Shown piece after piece: positions 15,416 through 25,686 of a stretch of 44,942 nt of DNA. Both the position numbers and the translations under genes were made by a program. The stretch covers positions 1-44,942 of the forward strand of contig CAMYVB010000016.1 of the NCBI GenBank assembly GCA_947302175.1. Direction: 5' to 3'. Origin of the DNA: an uncultured Bacteroidales bacterium (GTDB taxonomy: Bacteria; Bacteroidota; Bacteroidia; Bacteroidales; UBA932). How positions within the stretch are numbered: the first letter of the stretch is position 1; each line of letters starts with the position of its first letter. Below the pieces are notes generated by a model. It was not told the origin of the DNA, made no database searches, and worked only from the letters and a program-made list of their open reading frames with translations.

Positions 15416-17484
15416 GAAACGTTTACAAACTCTTATTTGCAGCAGCGCTACTGCTGTCCCAGACCCTTTTTGCGCAGAAAGACGACACCATCCGCATCCT
15501 TGCAGTCGGCAATGGCCTCAGCGCCGAAGCGGTGACGCGCGACCTCCCCGGTTACTTCGAAGCCGCGGGTCAGAAGGTCGTCCTGGCATACGCCGTCCGC
15601 CTCTCCAGCGACTACGCAAAGCAGGCTGAACTTGCGCGCTCAGGCGCTGAAGGATTTAGTTACTCAAAGCTTTCTGGCAACGGTACTTGGACAGAGGAAC
15701 GTAAAGTATCGCTTGCAGCTGCTCTCGCCGACGAAAAGTGGGACATAGTCTCCCTCCAGACGCAAAGCGCGCAGGCCGCGAGGCGCGAAAGCATTGATCC
15801 TGGTCTCGGGCAGCTTCTGAAGTTCGTTCGCAAGCGCACGCCTAAATCCGTTCGTATAATGTACTTTCAGACCTGGCCCTATGCCAACCAGTCCACAAAG
15901 CACTGGATGGCCTTTGGCCACAATAATGTCAATATGTACCCGCAGATTGCCGCGACGAGCAAGGAATTCTGCGAAAAATACTCGCTGGAAGTAATTCCCG
16001 TGGGCACGGCAATCAGGAGCCTGCGCACTTCGTTCAGTATGCAGGGCGACATCACCTACGGCGACCATCTCAACAAGACCATGGGCGCCTACCTCTGCGC
16101 CGCCACCTTCTTTGAAGCGGTGACCGGCCTCGATGCTCGCGATTATACGGACGCTTACGCTCCCTATACCCTGGAGAACCACGTTCGCCGCGAGATGGCC
16201 GCAAAATGCGCCCACTACGCTTGCCTCAAGCCTTTCGAGTTCACGAACATGAGTTCTGGCACAGGCACATACGGCAGCGTTGAGGCAGGTCTTCCCAATT
16301 ACGACGAAACCCTTGTCCCTCAGTACACCCTGCCCGATCCGTTGGTAATGAACGACGGCAGTCCCGTTAAGGGAATAGAGCAATGGGAAGGCGAGCGTAG
16401 GGAGGAACTGCTCGAGCTGTTCCGCAGCGAAGTGTATGGCCACAGCCCCGCTCGCCGCGAAGGCCAGCATTATAAGATAGTGAAGGAAGACCCCAACGCC
16501 TTCGGCGGCATGGCAACACGCCGCGAAGTGCTCATTTATTTCGATTCTTCCGAAGATAGGTACATACGCCTTATGACCTATGTGCCTAACGGCCTTGAAG
16601 GTCCTGCGCCGGCATTTTTGCTTCTAAATACTTCGGGCAACGCCTCGGTTAACGAGGACACCAACATTTCCTATCCCGATGAGCACCAGCTCATCCAGTA
16701 CGAAATCCACGGTTTCCCCTACTACGGCCAGTACCGCCATTTCTATCCCCTCGAGCTCATTCTTTCACGCGGTTACGCATTCCTTACCTTCTTCAAGTCA
16801 GATTGCGACCCCGACTTCGATGACGGCTTCCAGAACGGAATTCATCCCTATATCTATAAGGAAGGCCAGACTTTCCCCGAACCTGACCAGTGGGGCAGCA
16901 TTTCCGCCTGGGCATGGGGCATGAGCCGCGTTATGGATTATCTCGAGGAAGGTCAGACTGAGGTCAATGCGGCCAAGGTTTCGACAATAGGTCATTCTCG
17001 CGCCGGTAAAACCGCTCTTTGGGCCGCCGCCCAGGATACGCGCTTCGCCATGGCCATTTCGAATTGCTCAGGTTGCAGCGGCGCTGCCATCGCCCGCCGT
17101 CGTTACGGCCAGACCGTCCGCCAGATCAATACCACTTTTCCCCAGTGGTTCTGCCGCAATTATATCAAGTATATGGACAATGAGGACGCCCTGCCCGTGG
17201 ATCAGCATGAGCTCGTAGCCCTGATTGCTCCCAGGCCCGTTTATGTGGGTTCTGCCGCCGGTGACCGCTGGGCGGATCCCAAGGGCGAGTTCCTTTCCCT
17301 TGTGCATGCGCAGAGCGTTTATGCGATGTACGGTTATTCGGGCCTTCCTTCGGATGAGTGGCCTGACGTGAGGCATCCCATGATAGGTGACCATATGGGT
17401 TATCACATCCGTCTTGGCCGCCACAGCCTTACCGGCTACGACTGGGACCGCTACCTCGACTTCGCCGACATCTACCTTAAATAG
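15412..17484 (+). CDS. Exported DUF4886 (SGNH-like) - CE15 glucuronoyl-esterase-like fusion
   Basis: A 690-aa exported protein with a signal peptide at residues 1-21 (cleavage near LFA-Q). Residues about 25-250 match the DUF4886 SGNH-hydrolase-like fold, but the nucleophile motif GNS reads GNG (33-35) and the usual D-x-x-H reads YGDH (216-219), so this half is probably inactive. Residues about 275-690 match CE15: GHSRAGK with nucleophile Ser529, then NCSGCSGAAIARRRYG, and His665 near GYHIRLGRHSLT. CE15 enzymes hydrolyse esters between glucuronate in xylan and lignin alcohols; some bacterial members have other ester substrates. It is coupled by ATGA to the sialidase gene. Start 15412 was preferred over an ATG nine bases upstream. 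Confidence 0.85.
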   Translation: MRNVYKLLFAAALLLSQTLFAQKDDTIRILAVGNGLSAEAVTRDLPGYFEAAGQKVVLAYAVRLSSDYAKQAELARSGAEGFSYSKLSGNGTWTEERKVSLAAALADEKWDIVSLQTQSAQAARRESIDPGLGQLLKFVRKRTPKSVRIMYFQTWPYANQSTKHWMAFGHNNVNMYPQIAATSKEFCEKYSLEVIPVGTAIRSLRTSFSMQGDITYGDHLNKTMGAYLCAATFFEAVTGLDARDYTDAYAPYTLENHVRREMAAKCAHYACLKPFEFTNMSSGTGTYGSVEAGLPNYDETLVPQYTLPDPLVMNDGSPVKGIEQWEGERREELLELFRSEVYGHSPARREGQHYKIVKEDPNAFGGMATRREVLIYFDSSEDRYIRLMTYVPNGLEGPAPAFLLLNTSGNASVNEDTNISYPDEHQLIQYEIHGFPYYGQYRHFYPLELILSRGYAFLTFFKSDCDPDFDDGFQNGIHPYIYKEGQTFPEPDQWGSISAWAWGMSRVMDYLEEGQTEVNAAKVSTIGHSRAGKTALWAAAQDTRFAMAISNCSGCSGAAIARRRYGQTVRQINTTFPQWFCRNYIKYMDNEDALPVDQHELVALIAPRPVYVGSAAGDRWADPKGEFLSLVHAQSVYAMYGYSGLPSDEWPDVRHPMIGDHMGYHIRLGRHSLTGYDWDRYLDFADIYLK

Positions 17485-17528
17485 TAACGCTACGGCTGGC
17501 AGCTCTTTGAGTGCGCGGGCGTTGTGGA

Positions 17529-17583
17529 GGCTGGAGGGAATTGGTTTTTTGAGCAACCGCACAAAAAATAATTCCCTTCAGCC
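17529..17583. other. Hairpin of repeat copy 1
   Basis: The left arm (17529-17551) starts GGCTGGAGGG and ends TTTTTTG; the right arm (17562-17583) starts CAAAAAAT and ends TTCAGCC. The loop is AGCAACCGCA. The arms pair with one G-U wobble and one bulge near the T-run. Confidence 0.7.
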
Positions 17584-17626
17584 GCGTGGGCATTAGGATT
17601 ATCTTTGCGTGCGCGGGCGTTGTGGA

Positions 17627-17681
17627 GGCTGGTGGAAATTGGTTTTTTGAGCAACTGCACAAAAAATAGTTTCCTCCAGCC
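17627..17681. other. Hairpin of repeat copy 2
   Basis: The left arm (17627-17649) starts GGCTGGTGGA; the right arm (17660-17681) ends TCCTCCAGCC. The loop is AGCAACTGCA. Relative to copy 1, one base pair is changed on both sides (G-C to A-T). Confidence 0.7.
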
Positions 17682-17706
17682 GCGCTGGCAGCGGACTACG
17701 GCTGAG

Positions 17707-17738
17707 TTTTCGTATTTCGGGGATTATTGCTATATTTG
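17707..17738 (+). promoter_or_regulatory. Promoter of the CE1-type esterase
   Basis: TATATTTG at 17731-17738 exactly matches the -7 consensus, with TTTT (one mismatch to TTTG) ending 20 bp upstream at 17707-17710. Transcription would start near 17744, just before a 12-bp palindrome. Confidence 0.6.
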
Positions 17739-17748
17739 TGGGATTACA

Positions 17749-17760
17749 CACGCGCGCGTG
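17749..17760. promoter_or_regulatory. 12-bp perfect palindrome at the esterase transcript start
   Basis: CACGCGCGCGTG reads the same on both strands and lies about 5-16 nt after the predicted transcription start. It could be an operator or a leader hairpin; in GC-rich DNA it may also be chance. Confidence 0.3.
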
Positions 17761-17800
17761 GGCGCCAGGCGTATGCGAGCGCGTAATGAGCAATAAACCG

Positions 17801-18703
17801 ATGAAGAAAACGCTTGAGCTAATACTCATAATCTTGACCTGCGTCCTGGGCGCGGGAAAAGAGGCTTTTGCCGAAAGCGTGGCGGACCGATGCGCGAAGG
17901 ATTCCCTGAAATTCCGTGGTCAGCAGCGCGAATACTGGATTAAAGTCCCCGAGAACATCTCCCCCGAGGCCCCGCTGCTTCTATGCCTTCACGGCTACGG
18001 CGGCAGGGCCCACACCTATCGCACCGGGCTCGTCGATCTTGCCGAAGAAAAGGGATTTGCCATCTGCTACCCTCAGGGCCTGCAGGACGGCCGTGGGAAG
18101 CCTTGCTGGAAGGTGGGCTACCCCTTTCAGGAAGACATGAAAGTGGACGACGTCGCTTTCCTTAAAGCCCTGGTAAAGGACATTCAGGTCAAATACGGCA
18201 TCAATCCCCGTAACGCTTTCCTAAGCGGCATGTCCAACGGAGGCGAAATGTGCTACCTTGTGGCCCGCACAGAGCCGGACCTTTTCGCAGGCATAATCTC
18301 CATTGCAGGCCTTACTCTCGAATGCATGCCCGAGGCCCGCAGAAACGCTTCTTCCGTTCCTTTCATGGAAGTCCACGGCACGGCCGACAAGACTTCCTAC
18401 TGGACAGGCGATCACGAGAATAAATACGGCTGGGGAGCCTACATGGGCGTCCCCGCCGCCATCAGCTATGTCGTAGCCCAGGACGGATGCTGCGCCTACA
18501 GTTGCGAGGACATTACAGTGGAAGGTCACAAAACCGTTATTCTTCACAAATACCTCAATGGCAAGAAAGCCCGCAAGGGCACCGGGCACGAGGCCGAAGT
18601 CTGGCTCTACGAAGTCCGGGGCGGCGGCCACAACTGGGCCGACAAGGAAATAGACGTCTTCCACGAAATGTGGTTCTTCATGGACCGCTTCATGTACAGA
18701 TAA
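17801..18703 (+). CDS. Secreted CE1/PHB-depolymerase-like esterase (feruloyl esterase-type)
   Basis: An exported alpha/beta-hydrolase of 300 aa. The signal peptide is about residues 1-25 (MKKTLELILII core, cleavage near AFA-E). The oxyanion segment LLLCLHGYGG is followed by nucleophile Ser145 in GMSNGGEM, Asp196 in HGTADKT and His277 in GGGHNWAD, all in the order and spacing of the LpqC/feruloyl esterase family. Likely substrates are ester-linked phenolic or acetyl groups on plant polysaccharides; the exact one cannot be read from sequence. ATG at 17801 gives the best signal peptide; an in-frame ATG at 17786 is the alternative. It has its own promoter after the hairpin repeats, and pfp follows 21 bp downstream. 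Confidence 0.88.
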   Translation: MKKTLELILIILTCVLGAGKEAFAESVADRCAKDSLKFRGQQREYWIKVPENISPEAPLLLCLHGYGGRAHTYRTGLVDLAEEKGFAICYPQGLQDGRGKPCWKVGYPFQEDMKVDDVAFLKALVKDIQVKYGINPRNAFLSGMSNGGEMCYLVARTEPDLFAGIISIAGLTLECMPEARRNASSVPFMEVHGTADKTSYWTGDHENKYGWGAYMGVPAAISYVVAQDGCCAYSCEDITVEGHKTVILHKYLNGKKARKGTGHEAEVWLYEVRGGGHNWADKEIDVFHEMWFFMDRFMYR

Positions 18704-18724
18704 ATCAAACACAAACTCAATACA

Positions 18725-20362
18725 ATGTCAGTCAAATCAAATCTCCAGAAAGCAAGGGCTGCCTATCAGCCCAAGCTCCCCCAGGCCCTCAAAGGCCCCG
18801 TCGCAGTTAAGGAAGGCGCCCCCACCGAGTCAGTGGGCGACCGGAAGGAAATCAAGGCCATGTTCCCCAACACCTACGGCCTCCCCGTCGTCGAATTCGT
18901 CCCCGGGCAGAAAACCGCATTTGCCCCCTTCAACGTGGGTATAATTCTCTCCGGCGGCCAGGCCCCCGGCGGCCACAACGTCATTTCCGGCCTCTATGAC
19001 GGCGTCAAGGCCCTCAACCCCGAGAACCGTCTCTACGGCTTCCTCATGGGCCCCGGCGGCCTCGTGGACCACAAATACATTGAATTCTCCGACGAGATTA
19101 TCGATGAATACCGCAACACCGGCGGCTTCGACATCATAGGCTCCGGCCGCACCAAGCTCGAGGAAGTCGAGCAGTTCGAAAAGGGCGCCGAGATTCTCCG
19201 CACCCTGGGCATCAAGGCCCTCGTCATCATCGGCGGCGACGACTCCAACACCAACGCCTGCGTCCTTGCCGAGTACTATGCCGCCAAGGGTTACGGCATC
19301 CAGGTCATAGGCTGCCCCAAGACCATCGACGGCGACCTCAAGAACGACTGGATCGAGGCCTCCTTCGGCTTCGACACCGCCACCAAGACCTATTCCGAGC
19401 TCATAGGCAACATTGAGCGCGACTGCAACTCCGCCCGCAAATACTGGCACTTCATCAAGCTCATGGGCCGCAGCGCCAGCCACATCGCCCTCGAGTGCGC
19501 CCTCCAGACCCAGCCCAACGTATGCCTCATCAGCGAGGAAGTCGCCGAGAAGCAGCAGAGCCTCGACGAAATCGTCTCCTACATTGCTGGCATAGTCGCC
19601 GCCCGCGGCGGGAAAGGCATGAACTTCGGCACAGTCCTCATCCCCGAGGGTCTCATCGAGTTCATCCCCGCCATCAAGAAGCTCATCGCCGAGCTCAACG
19701 ACGTCCTGGCCACCCCTGAGGCCGCAGCAGTCCCCCGCGAGGAGCAGATTGAGTACGTTAAGGCCCACCTGAGCAAGGACAATCTTGCAGTTTTCAACAG
19801 CCTGCCCGCCGATGTCGCCAGCCAGCTCGCCCTGGACCGCGACCCTCACGGCAACGTCCAGGTGTCCCTTATCGAGACCGAGAAGCTCCTCTCCAAGATG
19901 GTTGCTTCCAAGCTCGCCAAAATGAAGGCTGAAGGCACATACAAGGGCAAATTCTCCGCCCAGCACCACTTCTTCGGCTACGAAGGCCGCTGCGCAGCTC
20001 CCTCCAATTTCGACGCCGACTACTGCTACTCCCTCGGCTACAACGCCTCCCGCCTCATCGCATCCGGCAAGACCGGCTACATGTCAGTCATCCGCAACAC
20101 CACCGCTCCTGCAGCCGAATGGATTGCAGGCGGCGTGCCCATCACTATGATGATGAACCTCGAGCGCAGGAGCGGCAAGCTCAAGCCCGTCATCCGCAAG
20201 GCTCTCGTCGAGACCGACGGCGCCCCCTTCAAGTTCTTCGCCTCCAAGCGTGACGAGTGGGCAAGCGGCACCGAGTACGTCTATCCCGGCTCCATCCAGT
20301 ACTGGGGACCTTCCGAGGTCTGCGACCAGACTACCAAGACCCTCCAGCTCGAGCACGCATAA
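18725..20362 (+). CDS. pfp: Diphosphate--fructose-6-phosphate 1-phosphotransferase
   Basis: Cytoplasmic glycolytic enzyme that reversibly phosphorylates fructose-6-phosphate with pyrophosphate. The 545-aa length matches the long PPi-dependent clade common in Bacteroidales. Visible motifs are [12 protein letters not shown] near residue 76, GGDDSNTN with Asp172-Asp173 (Asp in place of the Gly used for ATP, the PPi signature), PKTIDGDL near 198 and [11 protein letters not shown]. Codons are almost all C- or G-ending, stronger bias than in neighbours, which suggests high expression. It is followed 14 bp later by ligA. Confidence 0.96.
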   Translation: MSVKSNLQKARAAYQPKLPQALKGPVAVKEGAPTESVGDRKEIKAMFPNTYGLPVVEFVPGQKTAFAPFNVGIILSGGQAPGGHNVISGLYDGVKALNPENRLYGFLMGPGGLVDHKYIEFSDEIIDEYRNTGGFDIIGSGRTKLEEVEQFEKGAEILRTLGIKALVIIGGDDSNTNACVLAEYYAAKGYGIQVIGCPKTIDGDLKNDWIEASFGFDTATKTYSELIGNIERDCNSARKYWHFIKLMGRSASHIALECALQTQPNVCLISEEVAEKQQSLDEIVSYIAGIVAARGGKGMNFGTVLIPEGLIEFIPAIKKLIAELNDVLATPEAAAVPREEQIEYVKAHLSKDNLAVFNSLPADVASQLALDRDPHGNVQVSLIETEKLLSKMVASKLAKMKAEGTYKGKFSAQHHFFGYEGRCAAPSNFDADYCYSLGYNASRLIASGKTGYMSVIRNTTAPAAEWIAGGVPITMMMNLERRSGKLKPVIRKALVETDGAPFKFFASKRDEWASGTEYVYPGSIQYWGPSEVCDQTTKTLQLEHA

Positions 20363-20370
20363 ACTTTTAA

Positions 20371-22497
<2,127 letters not shown>

Positions 22498-22501
22498 AAG
22501 C

Positions 22502-23497
22502 ATGAACACCAAGAGGATACGCGACAATTCCAGGGAGCTTTTCTCCGACAGGCTGTGGACCCTTGACCTTAACGGTTTTTCGACCGCCAAGCGCTATCTC
22601 TACAGGCTTGTCAAACTCATACGCATAGTCCTTTCCGACTTTGCGAAAAAGCGCATGGGCTTCCAGTGCGTGGCGCTCGCCTACTTCGGCGCCATGTCGG
22701 TCGTTCCTCTTCTTGCCATCATTTTCGCCGTCACGGGCGACCTTGGCATCTCCGACAAGATTTCGGTCCTTCTCTACACCATTATTCCCTCAAATCCCGA
22801 GTTAATCGCCACGCTTCTGGAAAAGGCCGGCAATATCATCGACACGGCCAAATCCGGCCCCGTTGGAGTGGTTTCGGCCCTGATGCTCGTTTGGACTGTA
22901 CTCTGGATGATGTACCAGGTGGAAAGGGTGTTCAACAACGTCTGGGGCATACAGAAGGTCCCGAGGAAGCTCTACAAGCGTTTTTCCTTCTACATACTCA
23001 TGACGCTTCTGCTGCCCTTCGTGCTCGTGATTTTCGGTTTTGCAATAGTTTCTTATTCCAATTTTTTCAGCCTGCTCGGCCTTGACAAGATGCGCGACAT
23101 AGGTGCAATCACCAAGCTGTCAGGCTGGCTGGCACTGTACGCCGTCACCGTCCTGACCTTGTCGGCGATGTACAAGTTTATCCCTGCGACACGCGTCCGT
23201 TATTCAAGCGCCCTGGTTTCGGCGCTCGTTTCCGGAGCGTTTTTCGTCGTATTCCAATACCTCTATCTCCAGACCCAGATGTTCGTGACCCGTCTTAGCG
23301 GCGTGTACGGCACCATAGCTGCCGTGCCTCTCTTCCTCATCTGGCTCAACTACAGCTGGCAGATAGTCATCTACGGAGCCCAGCTGAGCTTCGGCATCGA
23401 GAACATAGACACCTACGGCATCCCTCAGGATCCGAGCTTCAGGGAAGCATTCATTGACCAGGCCCACCGCGGGAAAAATATGGAGGAAAGCAAGTGA
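22502..23497 (+). CDS. YihY/BrkB family inner-membrane protein
   Basis: A 331-aa polytopic membrane protein of the YihY/virulence factor BrkB family (once mis-annotated as RNase BN). About six membrane segments lie between residues 60 and 290. Family features include CVALAYFGAMSVVPLLA in the first segment, MLVWTVLWMMYQVERVFNNVW, and YGTIAAVPLFLIWLNYSWQI near the end. The function is not firmly known; a transport or envelope role is likely. It starts 4 bp after ligA and its TGA overlaps the GTG start of rel, so it is translationally linked to the stringent-response gene. Confidence 0.92.
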   Translation: MNTKRIRDNSRELFSDRLWTLDLNGFSTAKRYLYRLVKLIRIVLSDFAKKRMGFQCVALAYFGAMSVVPLLAIIFAVTGDLGISDKISVLLYTIIPSNPELIATLLEKAGNIIDTAKSGPVGVVSALMLVWTVLWMMYQVERVFNNVWGIQKVPRKLYKRFSFYILMTLLLPFVLVIFGFAIVSYSNFFSLLGLDKMRDIGAITKLSGWLALYAVTVLTLSAMYKFIPATRVRYSSALVSALVSGAFFVVFQYLYLQTQMFVTRLSGVYGTIAAVPLFLIWLNYSWQIVIYGAQLSFGIENIDTYGIPQDPSFREAFIDQAHRGKNMEESK

Positions 23498-25671
23498 GTT
23501 TTTCTGAGTTTACAAAAAAGGACTGGGACCTCATAAAGAAGGAGTACGCCCCTCTCGAGCAGCTCGCCCGTGAGCGCTGCAAGAGCGAGGATGAGCTGCA
23601 GACCGTGCAGCGCGCCTTCGAGTTCGCCAACGAGGCCCACAAGAACGTACGCCGCCGCTCAGGCGAGCCCTACATGATCCATCCCATAGCCGTTGCGACT
23701 ATAGTGGTAAAGGACATAGGCCTTGGCTACAAATCCATAAGCGCCGCCCTTCTTCACGACGTAGTGGAAGACACTTCCTACACGGTGGAAGACATCAAAG
23801 CTCTGTTCGGCGACAAAATTGCGAGCCTTGTGGACGGCCTTACGAAGATTAAGACCGTCCTCGACGAAAAGAGCACTCTCGCAGTTGAAACCAGCCAGGC
23901 GGAAAACTTCAAGAAGATACTCCTCACCCTCGGCGACGACGCCCGCGTCGTGCTAATCAAGCTTGCCGACCGCCTTCACAACTGCCGCACGATAGACTCC
24001 ATGCCGGAGCACAAGCGGGATAAGATCCTTTCCGAGACCATGTTCATCTTCATCCCCCTTGCGTACCGCCTTGGCCTGTACGAAATCAAGGTGGAGATGG
24101 AGAACATATGGCTGCGCTACAAGGAACCCGCCGCCTACGAGGAAATCTCCCGCAGGGTCAATCTGGACAGGGCCCAGATGGAAGAGGAAATCAGCGAATT
24201 CATAGCTCCCATCAAGCGCGCCCTCGAAAGCACGGGCTTCAATTTCCAAATCAAGACCCGCGTCAAGACCCCCTACTCCATCTGGCACAAGATGAAGAGC
24301 AAGAATGTCAGTTTCGACCAGATATACGACCTCTTCGCCATACGCATCATTTTCGACCCTCCCAAGGACAGCCATGAGAACGAGCGCGACGAGTGTTATC
24401 ACATATTCTCCATCGTAACAGGCATTTACCGCTACCAGGGCGAACGAATAAGGGACTGGGTGAAGCATCCCAAATCAAACGGCTACGAAGCTCTACACTG
24501 CACCTTGATGAGCAATTCCGGCCGCTGGGTGGAAGTCCAGATTCGCACCCGCCGCATGGACGACATCGCAGAGAAGGGCATCGCCGCCCACTGGGCATAC
24601 AAAAACGAAGGCTACACGAGCGAGAAGGACAGCGAGATGGACAAGTGGCTCCTCAAGGTAAAGGACATCCTGAGCCAAAAGGATGACATCAGCGCCTCAG
24701 AGCTGCTCGACATGTTCCATGACGACCTCGTGGGCAGCGAAATAGTCGTTTTCACCCGCAAGGGCGAGCAAAAGACCGTCGCCAAGGGTTCCACTGCCCT
24801 GGATTTCGCCTACATGACCAACAGCGAGGAAGCCTCGAGAGCCGTTGCATCCAAGATCAACATGAAGCTCAGCTCCCTTAGCAAGGTCCTTCACCCCGGC
24901 GACCAGGTGGAAATAATCACCACAGACAGCGGAGTCCCCAAGCTTGAGTGGCTTTCGTTCCTTACCACCCGCCATGCCATCAACCATGTACTGGAGTATT
25001 TCCGCAAGGACTTCGACTCTCTTCGCGAAAAGGGTGCCGAGGTCTTTAAGCAGATGTGCGGCAGGGATATAAGCACCCTCACCCCTGTCGAAAAGCGCAA
25101 CATTATTATATTCACCCAGCTCTCCGGCCCCGACGAGCTCTGTTTCCGTCTTGCCCTGGGCATGATCAGCGCTCCTGAGCTTCAGGCCGCTCTTAGCGGA
25201 TGGGACAGCCGCACCCCTCCCGGCAAGGTGCTTGACCTTGGCTCGGCAGGCAAGTTTGTCACCGCCTCCTGCTGCAAGCCTATTCCCGGCGATGCCATAC
25301 TCGGCTTCCTCGCCCCCGACGACGACATGGTCATCATCCATAAGAAGAGTTGCGAAGTCGCTCAGGGCATAGCAGCCAAATATGGCAAGAGGGTCGTGTC
25401 AGTGGATTGGTCGCAAATAACCCTCAGCAGCTCCTTCCCCGTCAAGATTTCCCTCAAGGGCATAGACAGGATGGGGCTCCTGAGCGATATCACCCACGTA
25501 ATTTCCATGGTTATGGGAGTCAATATGAAGCAGCTGCGCCTTTCCACCAGCGAAGGCCTTTTCGAAGGCTACATTGAAATGTATGTCAGCGACGGCAAGG
25601 AGCTGGACAAGCTCCTTAGCAGGCTCGCTTCCATCGATGGTATAGAAGATGCATTAAGGACCGATATTTAG
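23494..25671 (+). CDS. rel: Bifunctional (p)ppGpp synthetase/hydrolase Rel (RelA/SpoT homologue)
   Basis: Stringent-response enzyme of 725 aa that makes and degrades (p)ppGpp at the ribosome. The HD hydrolase domain has HPIAVA (about 62), HDVVED with His88-Asp89, and KLADRLHNCRT, so hydrolysis should be functional. The synthetase domain includes KTPYSIWHKMKSK, DLFAIRI and NGYEALHCTLM. The TGS domain (IVVFTRKGEQ) begins near residue 417, followed by a zinc-finger region with SCCKPIPGD and an ACT domain at about 650-725. The start codon is GTG at 23494 (GTGA overlap with the upstream stop). The single long Rel protein, typical of Bacteroidota, probably does both jobs. Confidence 0.96.
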   Translation: MSFSEFTKKDWDLIKKEYAPLEQLARERCKSEDELQTVQRAFEFANEAHKNVRRRSGEPYMIHPIAVATIVVKDIGLGYKSISAALLHDVVEDTSYTVEDIKALFGDKIASLVDGLTKIKTVLDEKSTLAVETSQAENFKKILLTLGDDARVVLIKLADRLHNCRTIDSMPEHKRDKILSETMFIFIPLAYRLGLYEIKVEMENIWLRYKEPAAYEEISRRVNLDRAQMEEEISEFIAPIKRALESTGFNFQIKTRVKTPYSIWHKMKSKNVSFDQIYDLFAIRIIFDPPKDSHENERDECYHIFSIVTGIYRYQGERIRDWVKHPKSNGYEALHCTLMSNSGRWVEVQIRTRRMDDIAEKGIAAHWAYKNEGYTSEKDSEMDKWLLKVKDILSQKDDISASELLDMFHDDLVGSEIVVFTRKGEQKTVAKGSTALDFAYMTNSEEASRAVASKINMKLSSLSKVLHPGDQVEIITTDSGVPKLEWLSFLTTRHAINHVLEYFRKDFDSLREKGAEVFKQMCGRDISTLTPVEKRNIIIFTQLSGPDELCFRLALGMISAPELQAALSGWDSRTPPGKVLDLGSAGKFVTASCCKPIPGDAILGFLAPDDDMVIIHKKSCEVAQGIAAKYGKRVVSVDWSQITLSSSFPVKISLKGIDRMGLLSDITHVISMVMGVNMKQLRLSTSEGLFEGYIEMYVSDGKELDKLLSRLASIDGIEDALRTDI

Positions 25672-25686
25672 AAGCCCCTTACGACG

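Larger units (their letters stand above)
17511..17690. repeat. Tandem pair of 82-bp hairpin repeats
   Basis: Two copies, 17511-17592 and 17609-17690 (period 98 bp), fill most of the 250-bp gap between the CE15 fusion gene and the CE1 esterase gene. Each opens with an identical 18 bp, then forms a long imperfect hairpin with a 10-nt loop. Differences between copies mostly keep the pairing. The unit resembles a REP/BIME-type element or paired attenuators; no transposase is nearby. Confidence 0.75.

Noticed and set aside
17511..17690. Possible CRISPR-like repeats
   Set aside because: Only two units, each 82 bp with a long hairpin and a 16-bp gap; no regular spacers and no cas genes.
17605..17796. 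63-codon frame over the hairpin repeats
   Set aside because: It covers the repeat copy and promoter, and its composition reflects the repeat rather than a protein.
18830..19969. Long minus-strand frame (379 codons) opposite pfp
   Set aside because: It is antisense to an unmistakable enzyme gene with extreme C-ending codon bias, which keeps the reverse frame open. Its product is low-complexity Gly/Ala/Val/Asp sequence.
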